DNA of 12,110 bases from Actinomycetes bacterium (GCA_023429565.1 JAEZDJ010000070.1:1-12110); one strand, 5' to 3'; numbered from the stretch's first letter, positions 1 through 8,103 are shown. Notes: generated from the letters alone by a model not told the origin. Numbers and translations: made by a program.

Positions 1-122
1 AGGCTCAAGCCGGAGGTTCGAGGCTCGCCGGTTCGCAAGGCGGCCGCAGTCCCGCGCGCCCCAAAGCCGTTCCACGACGGCCGAGACAATCACAAGGCCT
101 ACTTGACAAAACTATAGGAACA
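1..122. other. Non-coding left edge, no gene recognised
   Basis: I see no convincing coding sequence here on either strand. The first 65 bases are very GC-rich; bases 90-122 are AT-richer. The stretch lies downstream of the left ABC transporter gene. A TTGACA hexamer at 103-108 on the plus strand has no matching -10 box at normal spacing, so I do not call a promoter. The gene to the left lies outside the window. Confidence 0.4.
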
Positions 123-154
123 CCCCCAACCTGCAGCGTGCGTGCGGCTGGGGG
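123..154 (-). terminator. Candidate terminator after the ABC transporter pair
   Basis: Read on the minus strand, CCCCCA and TGGGGG form six-base inverted arms around a 20-base GC-rich loop that can itself fold partly. The hairpin begins about 30 bases after the stop codon at 183-185. The downstream T-tract is poor: a broken TGTTCCTATAGTTTT. The position suits termination of the two-gene ABC operon, but the weak U-tract keeps confidence low. Confidence 0.35.
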
Positions 155-182
155 GCACCGCCGTCTGGGGGACGGGGCGCGC

Positions 183-1913
183 CTACGCCAATTTCCAGCT
201 GACCGCTTCCTTGCGTGCGTTCAGGAAGTCGGTGTAGAGGCCGGGTCTGCCGACGAGTTGGGCATGGGTTCCGCACTGCACGATGCGGCCCTTTTCGAGC
301 ACGACGATCTGATCGGCATGCTGCACGGTTTTCAGGCGATGCGCAATCATCATGATGGTCTTGTCGTGGGTCAGCGCCTCGATGGCAGCTTGCAGTTCGG
401 CCTCGTTTTCGGGGTCGACGTTGGCGGTGGCCTCATCGAGGATGACGATGGGCGCATCCTTCAGCAGGGCGCGCGCGATGGAAATGCGCTGCTTCTCCCC
501 GCCTGAAAGCGACCCGCCGCCTTCTCCCACCACCGTGGCATATCCGTTGGGGAGCGCGGTGATGAAATCGTGGCAACAGGCTGCACGTGCGGCGGCCACC
601 ACCTCGTCATGTGTTGCGTCGGGCTTGCCGAAGCGGATGTTGTTCTCTACGGTGTCCTGGAAGAGGTACACGTCCTGGAACACCATGGACACGCTGCGCA
701 TGAGGCTGTCGAGTGTGTAGTCGCGCACATCCCGGCCACCCACCTTCACGCCGCCCTCGCTTGCGTCCCAGAAACGTGCTGCAAGGGAAGCGAGCGTGGT
801 TTTTCCGGAACCGGAGGGGCCGACGATGGCGCAGGTGGTCTTCTCGGGGATGGAGAACGTCACGTGATCGAGGACCGGCCCTCTTCCGTAGGAGAAGCTC
901 ACGTCCTCGAAGGAGAGGGAGGCGTCGGCGGCCGACAGGACCTGTCCGTCCGTGTCCATGAGGGGCGTGTCGTCGAGGGCATTCGCCGTGTCCAGAGAGG
1001 CGCCAAGCATCTGCAGCATCGACGACATGTTTCCAGCGTTCTCGAGGTCCTGGAACACCATGAACGCCGCTATGGTCATGACGAGGCGGTTCGCAAGGGT
1101 CATTTCTCCGGCGCCGTACAGCACGAGCGTGCAGACGGCCATGGCGACGCTCGCGATGCGCACGACGAGCGACTGCAGGCCCATCCAGGGAACCGCCGAA
1201 CGCTCCACGCGCAAGTTTTTGTCGCAGCTTTCTTCGATGGCGCGCGCAGCCTGTGCGTATGCTCCGCTGGACAACCCGAATGATTTCACCACGCCCATGC
1301 CTTGCACGTATTCGAGCACGGCCTCGACCAAGCTTTCCTGGGCCGACTGCCGCGCCGGTCCTGTCGTGCGTGTATGGCGTTGCGAGAGGTCGGTGACCGC
1401 CAGGTAGACCACGATGCCGGCGAGGCCGATGAGCCCGATCCTCACATCGAAGACGCACAGCGCCAAGACGAATGCGCATGAGGTGAGCAATCCTCCCAGA
1501 ATGGTGGCGCAGCAGCGGGCGGCCATGTTCTCCACATCGCTCAGGGTGGTGGTCACGACGGCCGTGATGCGTCCGACGTTGTTGTCGTCGAAGTATCCCA
1601 AGGGGATGGAGCGCAGGCGGTCGCCGATGTGCACGCGCTTTTCCGCCACCATGCAGTAGCCCGTCTCGGTATACGCCATCATATAACGATAGGTGAGGAA
1701 AGACTTGCCCGCAACGGAGAGGGCCATGATGAGTGCGGAAAGCCACAGGGCATTTCCCAACTCGCCTGAGACCAGGGCGTTGACGGCCACGAATAGGGCA
1801 GCGAACTGAAGGGCGGCGAACAGTGCGCCGATGAACGTGTACAGAACGGAACGTCCGAGCAGTCCTCGCCTGCTGCCGGCAAAGCCAAATATCTTTCGGA
1901 ATACGGTGAGCAT
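183..1913 (-). CDS. ABC half-transporter, fused permease and ATPase (IrtB/YbtQ-like)
   Basis: A 576-residue fused half-transporter: an N-terminal six-helix membrane domain (about residues 20-300) and a C-terminal ATPase (about 330-565). The ATPase is complete: Walker A GPSGSGKTT at 365-373, Q-loop Q413, signature LSGGE at 469-473, Walker B aspartate and glutamate D493/E494, and switch histidine H525. The ATG at 1913 is chosen because AGGAAGG sits about eight bases upstream and the protein then starts at the usual point; an upstream in-frame ATG at 2054 lies inside the preceding gene. One base separates it from that gene's stop codon, so the two are surely cotranscribed and form a heterodimer. 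The fold is exporter-like (type IV), but close relatives such as IrtAB and YbtPQ import metal-siderophore complexes. Substrate and direction cannot be read from the sequence; a multidrug-type exporter remains possible. Confidence 0.93.
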   Translation of the reverse strand: MLTVFRKIFGFAGSRRGLLGRSVLYTFIGALFAALQFAALFVAVNALVSGELGNALWLSALIMALSVAGKSFLTYRYMMAYTETGYCMVAEKRVHIGDRLRSIPLGYFDDNNVGRITAVVTTTLSDVENMAARCCATILGGLLTSCAFVLALCVFDVRIGLIGLAGIVVYLAVTDLSQRHTRTTGPARQSAQESLVEAVLEYVQGMGVVKSFGLSSGAYAQAARAIEESCDKNLRVERSAVPWMGLQSLVVRIASVAMAVCTLVLYGAGEMTLANRLVMTIAAFMVFQDLENAGNMSSMLQMLGASLDTANALDDTPLMDTDGQVLSAADASLSFEDVSFSYGRGPVLDHVTFSIPEKTTCAIVGPSGSGKTTLASLAARFWDASEGGVKVGGRDVRDYTLDSLMRSVSMVFQDVYLFQDTVENNIRFGKPDATHDEVVAAARAACCHDFITALPNGYATVVGEGGGSLSGGEKQRISIARALLKDAPIVILDEATANVDPENEAELQAAIEALTHDKTIMMIAHRLKTVQHADQIVVLEKGRIVQCGTHAQLVGRPGLYTDFLNARKEAVSWKLA

Positions 1914-1914
1914 G

Positions 1915-3747
1915 CTATCTGCCTTCCTGTGCGGGCGTGCCTGATGAGGGAGACGCTGCGTCTTGGTTCGGAGTGTCGGATGCGGTGTCGCGCGCGCCGA
2001 GATGCGCCGCCCACATGGCAGCGTAGAGCGGGCAGGCGTCGAGCAGGTGGTCATGACGTCCCTGCGCTTCTATGCGGCCATCCTGCACGACGACGAGATT
2101 GTCGGCGTCGGCGACGGTGGACAGGCGGTGGGCGATCACGATGAGGGTCTTGTTGCGCGTCAGGGTGGAGATGGCTTTCTGGATGAGGGCCTCGTTCTCG
2201 GGATCGATGGATGCGGTCGCCTCGTCGAGTATGACGATGGGGGCATCTTTCAGCAGGGCGCGCGCGATGGCAATGCGTTGGCGCTCTCCTCCTGATATCT
2301 GGCTCCCAGCGGCGCCGACACGCGTGTCATAGCCTTGGCTGAGCGCGCGGATGAACGTGTCGCAGCCCGCCGCCTTTGCGCAGGCCTCCACTTCGGCGTC
2401 GGTCGCGCCCGTGCGGCCCATGCGGATGTTCTCGCGCACGGTTTCATCGAACAGGTAATTGTCTTGGGACACGTACGCAATCATGCTGGACAGCTGATCG
2501 AGCGGGATGCTTCTGGTGTCGACGCCGCCGAGGAGGATGGTCCCCGAATCGATGTCCCAAAATCCTGCTATCAGGCGTGCAATGGTCGATTTTCCTGAGC
2601 CGGACGGCCCCACAAGCGCCGTGACGGTGTCGGGCTCGATGGAGAGGCTGACACCGTGCAATATCTCGGTGGGAGGCTCTCCGGCTTGGCCTGTCCCATG
2701 GCGATAGGAGAAGCGCACGTCGTCGAGCACGATGCGCGAGCCGTCGAGCCGCGCGGAATCATCGGGACGCTCGAGTTCTGCCGCGTCGAGAATGCCGGCG
2801 ATCTCGCCGACATTCGTGCCCAGCACGGTGATGTCGTCGGTGAACGTGAACGCAGCCATGATGGGACCGGTGAGCCCGAGGGAAAGCACCACCACGGTGA
2901 GGAAGGTGGCTGGTTCAAGCGTTCCCTGTGACCAGAGCAGCAGCCCGAGCGGCAGGACGAACAGGAGGGTTGCGGGAATGATCGCCTGATACACGCACAT
3001 GGTCCGCATGTTCTCGCGCATCCATCCAACGTAGTAGTCGGCGTTGTGATTCACCGCGTCAGCGTACTTTGCGTACGACCCGGCTGAGCGGGCGAACGTT
3101 TTCACCACCTTGATGCCGCCGATGTATTCCACGATGGCCGCCGCCATGTTCCTGCCTGCCTCGACTGCTCCTGCCCATTTTTCAGGGTAGTTGCGCATGC
3201 CCAGAGCCATGACCGCAAGCCCGACGATGGTGGTGAGCACCGACGCGAGGGCCATGCGCCAGTCGAGCGAGAACAGGAAGGCCAGCAGCGCGACCGGCAC
3301 GAGCACGTTGGACGTCATCTCCGGCACGAGGTGCGCGAAGGTGGGTTCCATGCCCTCCACGCGATCGACGATGGTCGTCTTGTAGTGGGCGGACGGCGTG
3401 TCGATGACGGTTCCCATGGGAAGGTTCGCCAGCTTCTTCGTCAGCGCGCTGCGCAGGTCGCGCAACGTGTGGTAGGTGGCAGTGTGCGACACCGAGGTCG
3501 ACAAGCTGCCCAGCACCACCTTTCCCGCATAGCCGCCAAGCGCGATGGCGCAGAGGGGCAAGAGCGCTGCGGGATCCGTCGTGCCGGACAAAAGCGCGGT
3601 CAGAATTGCAGCAATGCAAAAGTAAGGAATCATGCTGCATGCCACGCCTCCCACTGCGAGCGCAATGGAGCCGTAAAACGCTCCGTGGTACGGTCTGGCC
3701 CAGTGCCAGAGCCTCGCCAGTGGTGAGGGCTCATGCGTTTGTTCCAT
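1915..3747 (-). CDS. ABC half-transporter, fused permease and ATPase (IrtA/YbtP-like)
   Basis: A 610-residue partner of the downstream half-transporter. The membrane domain spans about residues 20-310 and the ATPase about 335-580. Walker A GPSGSGKST is at 380-388, Q-loop Q428, signature ISGGE at 484-488, Walker B D508/E509 and switch histidine H540. Both subunits therefore keep catalytic glutamates and signature motifs, unlike many heterodimeric exporters with one degenerate site. The C-terminal 25 residues are a polar, Ser/Pro/Asp-rich tail. No siderophore-interacting reductase domain, as found in mycobacterial IrtA, is fused to the N-terminus. The start at 3747 follows AAGGAG with eight bases of spacing; an ATG at 3783 in the same frame lies ahead of that ribosome binding site and is rejected. 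It is first in a two-gene operon, 157 bases downstream of the tetR-family gene. A role in metallophore or small-molecule transport is inferred from family only. Confidence 0.93.
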   Translation of the reverse strand: MEQTHEPSPLARLWHWARPYHGAFYGSIALAVGGVACSMIPYFCIAAILTALLSGTTDPAALLPLCAIALGGYAGKVVLGSLSTSVSHTATYHTLRDLRSALTKKLANLPMGTVIDTPSAHYKTTIVDRVEGMEPTFAHLVPEMTSNVLVPVALLAFLFSLDWRMALASVLTTIVGLAVMALGMRNYPEKWAGAVEAGRNMAAAIVEYIGGIKVVKTFARSAGSYAKYADAVNHNADYYVGWMRENMRTMCVYQAIIPATLLFVLPLGLLLWSQGTLEPATFLTVVVLSLGLTGPIMAAFTFTDDITVLGTNVGEIAGILDAAELERPDDSARLDGSRIVLDDVRFSYRHGTGQAGEPPTEILHGVSLSIEPDTVTALVGPSGSGKSTIARLIAGFWDIDSGTILLGGVDTRSIPLDQLSSMIAYVSQDNYLFDETVRENIRMGRTGATDAEVEACAKAAGCDTFIRALSQGYDTRVGAAGSQISGGERQRIAIARALLKDAPIVILDEATASIDPENEALIQKAISTLTRNKTLIVIAHRLSTVADADNLVVVQDGRIEAQGRHDHLLDACPLYAAMWAAHLGARDTASDTPNQDAASPSSGTPAQEGR

Positions 3748-3798
3748 GCCATCATCTCCTTTGCGACACGGTTTCGCCGCCATCGCCTCGTTGTGTAA

Positions 3799-3814
3799 GT
3801 TATCTATGGCTAAC
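3799..3814 (-). promoter_or_regulatory. Candidate operator/promoter of the ABC transporter pair
   Basis: A 16-bp imperfect palindrome, GTTATCTATGGCTAAC on the plus strand, with GTTA/TAAC outer arms. It lies 52 bases upstream of the ABC operon start and about 90 bases downstream of the TetR gene's stop. On the minus strand a weak promoter, TTGGAT-16 bp-TAACTT, overlaps it. The same motif, 13 of 16 bases identical, recurs at the ECF operon promoter (9584-9599), which is the main reason to treat it as a binding site. Which protein binds it is inferred. Confidence 0.45.
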
Positions 3815-3904
3815 CTGTATCCAAAGCGATTCTCTGGACGCAGCTCGGTCGTTTCCCGCTTGGCGCGAAGCCGCTTGGCTTGCTTGGCGCGCTGTGTCAG
3901 ACGG

Positions 3905-4531
3905 TTATCCTATGGGCAGATTGAGCAGCCGTTCCCATCCCGCTGCATAAAACTCTTCCAGCCGTTCCATGTATCGCTCGGCCTTGTTGCGGGGCATATC
4001 GTGCATCACCGTTTCGAAAATGCCGGTGAACAGCATGTTCGAAACGATGTGCACCAATTCGGCGTCAAGGGGCTGCGTGTGTTTTCCGCAGGCGTCAAGC
4101 GAGGCCAGAAAAGGCATGGTTGCCTGTTCCTCGATGTTGGCAAGCCTGTCAGGGTATCCTTCCCAACGCGTCCCCGCTGAACTGCAGGCTATGAGTTTGA
4201 AGGCGTCGAAGTGGTCGTAGATGAATCCAATCATCCATCCCGCCCCCACGTTCCGTTCCGGTCCCAGCTTCTTGATCTGCTCGGCGGGCGGAAACGCCTG
4301 AAACGAGGCATGCTGCTCACGATAGCGCTCAAGCAGCGTTTCTGCCGGTTCCGAGACGATCGCGTCGAACAGGGCCTCCTTGTCGGCGTAATAGCGATAG
4401 ATGGCGCCGGTGGTGGCCCCGACCGTCGTTGCGATGGCGCGCATCGATGCGCCTTGAAAACCATGGGAGAGGAACTCCCTTTTGCCTGCTTCGAGGATTG
4501 CCGTCGCCAGCTTTTCGTTCGTCGGACGCAT
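3905..4531 (-). CDS. TetR-family transcriptional regulator
   Basis: A 208-residue TetR/AcrR-type repressor. The N-terminal DNA-binding domain is typical: the first helix around residues 8-24, then a helix-turn-helix over about 28-48, including SMRAIA and the recognition-helix end GAIYRYYADKEALF. The rest is an alpha-helical ligand-binding and dimerisation domain with no identifiable ligand. The ATG at 4531 is preferred because AAGGGA lies five bases upstream; an in-frame ATG at 4567 would add 12 residues but has no good ribosome binding site. It is codirectional with the ABC pair and 157 bases upstream of it, so it could be transcribed with it, although the pair seems to have its own promoter. 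A palindrome overlapping its own -10 box suggests autorepression. It is likely a local repressor of the transporter genes; the effector is unknown. Confidence 0.9.
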   Translation of the reverse strand: MRPTNEKLATAILEAGKREFLSHGFQGASMRAIATTVGATTGAIYRYYADKEALFDAIVSEPAETLLERYREQHASFQAFPPAEQIKKLGPERNVGAGWMIGFIYDHFDAFKLIACSSAGTRWEGYPDRLANIEEQATMPFLASLDACGKHTQPLDAELVHIVSNMLFTGIFETVMHDMPRNKAERYMERLEEFYAAGWERLLNLPIG

Positions 4532-4660
4532 GTGGTCCCTTTTCTCCGCTCTTGTCTTTCGCGCCATTGATCTTGGAACCGATGTCCTGACGCATCCCGG
4601 ACCGTTCGGGCAGGGCGTGGTGCGGTGCGAGCGCCATGCCAGTCCGTTGGCGGTGATTAA

Positions 4661-4673
4661 ATAACATCGTTAT
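4661..4673 (-). promoter_or_regulatory. Candidate TetR autoregulatory operator
   Basis: A perfect 13-bp inverted repeat, ATAAC-ATC-GTTAT. It overlaps the -10 box of the tetR-family promoter by two bases and extends downstream of it, the usual place for an autorepressing TetR dimer. The adjoining half-site GTTATCT (4669-4675) is also present in the ABC-pair site (3799-3805), but the half-site arrangement differs there: outward-facing here, inward-facing in the 16-bp element. It may therefore be a variant site or the site of a different protein. Confidence 0.5.
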
Positions 4674-4700
4674 CTTAAAACGGGCAGAAGGGGGATGCAA
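4672..4700 (-). promoter_or_regulatory. Sigma-70-type promoter of the tetR-family gene
   Basis: On the minus strand, TTGCAT (-35, 4700-4695), a 17-bp spacer, then TAAGAT (-10, 4677-4672). Both boxes match the housekeeping consensus at four of six positions and the spacing is ideal. Transcription would start near 4665, leaving a leader of about 130 bases before the chosen start at 4531. This is the clearest promoter in the window. Confidence 0.6.
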
Positions 4701-4711
4701 CCCCTTTTTTT
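4686..4711 (+). terminator. Plus-strand terminator-like hairpin between tetR and thrH
   Basis: On the plus strand, GGGG at 4691-4694 pairs with CCCC at 4701-4704 around a six-base loop, followed directly by seven T residues (4705-4711). The preceding AGAAG can extend the stem by pairing with the T-run. This is an intrinsic-terminator layout, yet no plus-strand gene lies upstream; the hairpin overlaps the tetR -35 box. It could stop transcription antisense to tetR from entering thrH, or be chance. Confidence 0.35.
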
Positions 4712-4870
4712 GCGAAACAGGCGAAAACTGCCATGGTGGGTCTTCGGGGAAAGCGACTGGGCGGAGTCTCTCGCCGGTATCTGGGCGACGTGCGGGCAAA
4801 CTGCGGTTATGATGTCAAGGTGAAACACGCGGCCCATTCCCATTCGCTGTTCGATCAGGAGGAAGAAACC
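4712..4870 (+). promoter_or_regulatory. Upstream region of thrH
   Basis: Non-coding stretch between the tetR promoter and thrH. The only promoter-like element seen is a plus-strand TATGAT at 4808-4813, without a convincing -35 box 16-18 bases upstream. It would give a leader of about 50 bases. A strong ribosome binding site, AGGAGGAAG, lies immediately before the thrH ATG. The reading frame is open upstream to 4733, but that extension is poorly supported. Confidence 0.3.
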
Positions 4871-5482
4871 ATGTATCTCGCTTGCTTGGATCTGGAAGGC
4901 GTGCTCGTTCCTGAGATATGGATTGCCTTTGCTCAGGAGGCTGGCATTCCGGAACTGAAGCGCACGACGCGCGACGAGCCCGACTACGACAAGCTCATGG
5001 CCTATCGGTTGGGGATTCTCGAAGAGCATGGCCTGGGACTTCGTGAAGTCCAGGAAACCATTGCAGGCATCGACCCCCTGCCGGGCGCACGAGAGTTTCT
5101 TGACGAGCTCCGCACCCGCGTGCAGGTCATCATCATCAGTGACACGTTCACGCAGTTTGCCCATCCCCTGATGAAAAAGCTTGGCTGGCCGACGATCTTC
5201 TGCAATGAGCTTGAGGTGGCGGAGGATGGGAGCATCACCGGATTCAGGATGCGTTGCGAACAGTCGAAGCTCACCACGGTCCGGGCATTGCAGTCATGCG
5301 GCTTCGAGACGGTCGCCGCAGGCGACAGCTTCAACGATCTTGGGATGATCAGAGCGAGTGCGGCAGGGTTTCTCTTCAAGAGCACGGACGCCATAAAGGC
5401 GGACAACCCTGACCTTGCGGCTTACGAGGACTATGACGAGCTGCTCTCTGCGATTCTGGGCATAGTGGAGGACCGGTCGTAG
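4871..5482 (+). CDS. thrH: Phosphoserine phosphatase/homoserine phosphotransferase ThrH
   Basis: A 203-residue HAD-superfamily enzyme, matching the ~205-residue ThrH of Pseudomonas almost end to end by eye. ThrH dephosphorylates phosphoserine and can move the phosphate to homoserine, linking serine and threonine synthesis. HAD motif I is DLEGVLVPE, with nucleophile D7 and the ThrH-type glutamate E9 in place of the second aspartate. Motif II is SDT at 90-92, the motif III lysine is probably K133, and motif IV is GDSFND at 151-156. The small cap after residue 20 (RTTRDEPDYD region) is also ThrH-like. The start is set by AGGAGGAAG just upstream and by family length; an in-frame ATG at 4733 would add 46 residues absent from the family. 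It is cytoplasmic. It is the only plus-strand gene, separates the two transporter units, and shows no functional link to them. Its last 52 bases overlap the araC-family gene in convergent orientation. Confidence 0.95.
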   Translation: MYLACLDLEGVLVPEIWIAFAQEAGIPELKRTTRDEPDYDKLMAYRLGILEEHGLGLREVQETIAGIDPLPGAREFLDELRTRVQVIIISDTFTQFAHPLMKKLGWPTIFCNELEVAEDGSITGFRMRCEQSKLTTVRALQSCGFETVAAGDSFNDLGMIRASAAGFLFKSTDAIKADNPDLAAYEDYDELLSAILGIVEDRS

Positions 5483-6432
5483 CACGAGGCTCGGTAGATG
5501 CTCGGCGTCATGCCGAGCCCTGCTGAGAATGCGGCCGCGAACTTGCTGGGGTTGCGGTATCCCACCTGCACGGCTATGTGCGCGATGCTCTCGTTTGATT
5601 CGGCGAGGAGCCGGGCTCCCTCCTCCAGGCGGCATTGTCGCCGGTAGGCCATGGGGGAGAGGCCATAGGCGCGTTGGAATCGGCTTTTGAATTGGGAAAG
5701 TCCCATGCCGGCGCTCCTGGCCGCATCCTCGAGCCTCATCGTCGATGCCAGCTCGCATCCCAGCAGATCGAGCGCATGCTCCAGGGCCGCGGCCTGTCCT
5801 CGGGGATGATAGGCGAAGGTGCGCCACTGGGGTTGTTTGGTGGCCGCCAAGAGCCAGGCGGTCTCGAGTGCCTTGCATCGCAGGCGTTCGGACCGAGCCC
5901 TCTCGTCGACGGCATAGAACGAATCGAGCAGGGCGGCCATCGTTTCGTCCGGGGTGAACACGCGGCATCCCTCTTTCCCCGCATATCGTGCACGGAAGGC
6001 CTCGAAGTCGAGTTCTTGGGCGAGAGGGTTCGCCGAAAAGGCATTGCCGTCTGCGTTGTAGACCATGGTGAGGGTGATGCCTTCATAGGAGGGCATCGGA
6101 TAGCGCATGAGCCGCTTGGTTATGTGGCGATCATGCACGGCACATACCCCTTCGTGAACGAAATAGGTCTTGCCGTTCGTGCAGGCGATTTCACAGCGTC
6201 CCCGTCGGCACCATTCGAGCTGGAGTGATCGCGGCTCGTCGTCCTCCCAGGAAACCGAGCCCTGGGGTATGCGGTTGAAAGCGAGGTAGATGCCATCAAA
6301 CAGCTCGTGTGACTCGACGGTCCCCTGCATTCCGTTGTCGAGATGCAGGAGGAACCGCGTGAGGGAGCCCTCTTTTTCCACGATTTCGAATCGGCTGGCG
6401 TTGCGTTGCGCCAAATATTCGGAGGGGTTCAT
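5431..6432 (-). CDS. AraC-family transcriptional regulator
   Basis: A 333-residue AraC/XylS-type regulator. The C-terminal DNA-binding domain has two helix-turn-helix units: the first around residues 232-253 (LEDAARSAGMGLSQFKSRF) and the second around 283-314, containing the family signature IAVQVGYRNPSKFAAAF and ending in GMTPSIYR. The N-terminal 200 residues form a putative ligand-sensing domain; the stretch LEWCRRGRCEI at 72-82 resembles the cupin-like sensor of AraC proteins found beside ECF and fused ABC transporters in Firmicutes (recalled, not searched). The start at 6432 follows AAAGGAGGAGG with ideal spacing. It lies 33 bases after the ECF ATPase gene and is probably the last gene of that operon. 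It may activate the ECF and/or ABC genes in response to the imported ligand. Its last 52 bases, including most of a short polar tail, overlap thrH antisense. Confidence 0.92.
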   Translation of the reverse strand: MNPSEYLAQRNASRFEIVEKEGSLTRFLLHLDNGMQGTVESHELFDGIYLAFNRIPQGSVSWEDDEPRSLQLEWCRRGRCEIACTNGKTYFVHEGVCAVHDRHITKRLMRYPMPSYEGITLTMVYNADGNAFSANPLAQELDFEAFRARYAGKEGCRVFTPDETMAALLDSFYAVDERARSERLRCKALETAWLLAATKQPQWRTFAYHPRGQAAALEHALDLLGCELASTMRLEDAARSAGMGLSQFKSRFQRAYGLSPMAYRRQCRLEEGARLLAESNESIAHIAVQVGYRNPSKFAAAFSAGLGMTPSIYRASCYDRSSTMPRIAESSSS

Positions 6433-6465
6433 CGTCCTCCTCCTTTCCGTTGTCGCATCGCTTCC

Positions 6466-8103
6466 TCATTGTCCAGAAATGTCGTGATCGGTCAAGTTGG
6501 AGGTGAAAAACCTTTCAAGGCGCCGAGCCCCTGCATCGTCCTTGCCGTCGAGCGCATAGGATTCCGTGATGCGGCCTGCTTCCAGGCGGATGACTTCCGT
6601 GCAGCATGCCAAGATGAGCTCTGGATCGTGGGTGACGATCACCTGGGCTGCCCCGCGCTGGCGCACCTCTTGCACGAGATGAGCCACCTGTCTCATATGG
6701 GCTCGGTCCAGTCCGCTTGTCGGCTCGTCGTAGACGACGAGGTCCCTCCCGCTAGCCAAGGCGGAGGCAATGCACACGCGCTGGCGTTGTCCGCCCGAAA
6801 GGGCGAGGGGATGGTCTGATGCGTATTCGGCAAGGTCAAGCTCGTCGAGGAGCCGCATCGCCTCAACCTCGTCCGGGTTGGTCATGCTCAGCAAGATCTC
6901 ATCGAGCACGCTTTCTGCGAACAACTGGTGATTCACGTCCTGCATGACCATGAAGCACGACGCGTTGCGGCTGTGTCGTCCGAGGATTCGCTCATCCATC
7001 GCAAGCCTTCCCTTGCAGCGGTTGAGGCCGACCAGAGCTTGGGCCAATGTGGATTTGCCCGCACCGTTATTCCCGATCACGGCAGTGATTCCTCGCCGCG
7101 GAAACGCGGCCTGCCCGATGTCGAGCGCATGGTGGATGCGAACCCCGCGTTTGTAGGCAAAGCTGAAGCCCTCAAGGGTTATCCGCGCGGGTGTTTCAGC
7201 ATGTGTGGTCCTTGCGGGGCCGGGTGAGCCTTGCGCTTGGTCGAGAGCTTGATGAAACACGTTGTGAAAACGCACGGGCCGTAGGCCAAGCCCGGCGATC
7301 TCGGACTGGGAAAGGGTGCGCAGGACTTGACCGGTCATGATGCGCTCGACGGTGCCATCGTTCAAGTAGTAGGCACGATCCACCAAATCGGCCAGGTAGT
7401 GCAGCCGATGCTCCGAAACGAGAATCGCCTTTCCTTCCGATTTCCATCGCTCGATGGCATGGCGGAGCTGTGTGATCGAGGGGAAGTCGAGGTTTGAAGA
7501 GGGTTCGTCAAGGACGATGAGCCGCGGGCCTGCCGCTGTCGCGCTCGCACAGGCGACGCGCTGTTTCTGACCTCCCGAGAGATCAAACAGGCTGTGTTCT
7601 GTGAGCTCGTCGAGCTCGAACGACCGTGTGACATGCTCGACCCTTGCCGCGATCTCGCTGCGCTCCATGCCTTGATTCTCACAGCCGAACGCGATCTCGC
7701 TTCGCACGTCGACGTTGAAAAACTGCGTTTTCGGATTCTGGAAGACCGACCCTACTGCGCGGGCAGTGCGATGAAGCGGCGCTGACGAGACGTCGAGGCC
7801 TTCAACCGTGACGGCTCCCCTGACGGTTCCTTCATGATACTGAGGGGCGAGCCCGTTTGCCAAACGGGTCACCGTCGTCTTCCCGCATCCCGAAGGACCG
7901 CAGAGCAAGACCACCTCGCCTGCGTCGACGTGCAGTTCGACGTCGCGAACGCCAGCGTTTTCCCGTCCGTTTGCATAGGTGAACGAAACCCCGGCCATCT
8001 GCAACACGGGCGTTTTGCCCGCTTCGGACACGGGGGAGACGGATGCGTGCTCGGCGTGAATCGTGTCACGGGCCTCATTCAAGTCCTCGATTTTTACGGT
8101 CAT
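6466..8103 (-). CDS. ECF transporter A component, two fused ATPase domains
   Basis: A 545-residue protein with two complete ABC ATPase domains, supplying both energy-coupling ATPases (EcfA and EcfA') in one chain. Domain 1 (about 32-265): Walker A GPSGCGKTT 69-77, Q-loop Q122, signature LSGGQ 175-179, Walker B D199/E200, switch H232. Domain 2 (about 306-515): Walker A GNNGAGKST 344-352, Q388, LSGGQ 435-439, D459/E460, H492. Neither site is degenerate. There are no membrane segments; it docks on the cytoplasmic side of EcfT. The start overlaps the stop of ecfT in the string ATGATGA. The second ATG (8103) has better spacing from GGAGG (four bases); the first (8106) would add one methionine. The long open frame upstream of this is a shadow inside ecfT. 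Translation is probably coupled to ecfT. Double-ATPase ECF proteins usually serve dedicated S components, as here. Confidence 0.94.
   Translation of the reverse strand: MTVKIEDLNEARDTIHAEHASVSPVSEAGKTPVLQMAGVSFTYANGRENAGVRDVELHVDAGEVVLLCGPSGCGKTTVTRLANGLAPQYHEGTVRGAVTVEGLDVSSAPLHRTARAVGSVFQNPKTQFFNVDVRSEIAFGCENQGMERSEIAARVEHVTRSFELDELTEHSLFDLSGGQKQRVACASATAAGPRLIVLDEPSSNLDFPSITQLRHAIERWKSEGKAILVSEHRLHYLADLVDRAYYLNDGTVERIMTGQVLRTLSQSEIAGLGLRPVRFHNVFHQALDQAQGSPGPARTTHAETPARITLEGFSFAYKRGVRIHHALDIGQAAFPRRGITAVIGNNGAGKSTLAQALVGLNRCKGRLAMDERILGRHSRNASCFMVMQDVNHQLFAESVLDEILLSMTNPDEVEAMRLLDELDLAEYASDHPLALSGGQRQRVCIASALASGRDLVVYDEPTSGLDRAHMRQVAHLVQEVRQRGAAQVIVTHDPELILACCTEVIRLEAGRITESYALDGKDDAGARRLERFFTSNLTDHDISGQ

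Noticed and set aside
11..45. GGTTCGAGGC resembles a tRNA T-loop
   Set aside because: The flanking bases do not form the required five-base T-stem, and no acceptor or anticodon arm is visible in the window.
103..117. Consensus TTGACA followed closely by TATAGG on the plus strand
   Set aside because: The spacing between the two is far too short for a promoter, and no plus-strand gene follows.
570..1283. Long plus-strand open frame opposite the left ABC gene
   Set aside because: It is a GC-rich antisense shadow of a well-supported gene with Gly/Arg/His-rich sequence and no recognisable domain.
1914..2054. In-frame N-terminal extension of the left ABC half-transporter from 2054
   Set aside because: It would lie inside the preceding gene and has basic, low-complexity sequence; the ATG at 1913 has a good ribosome binding site.
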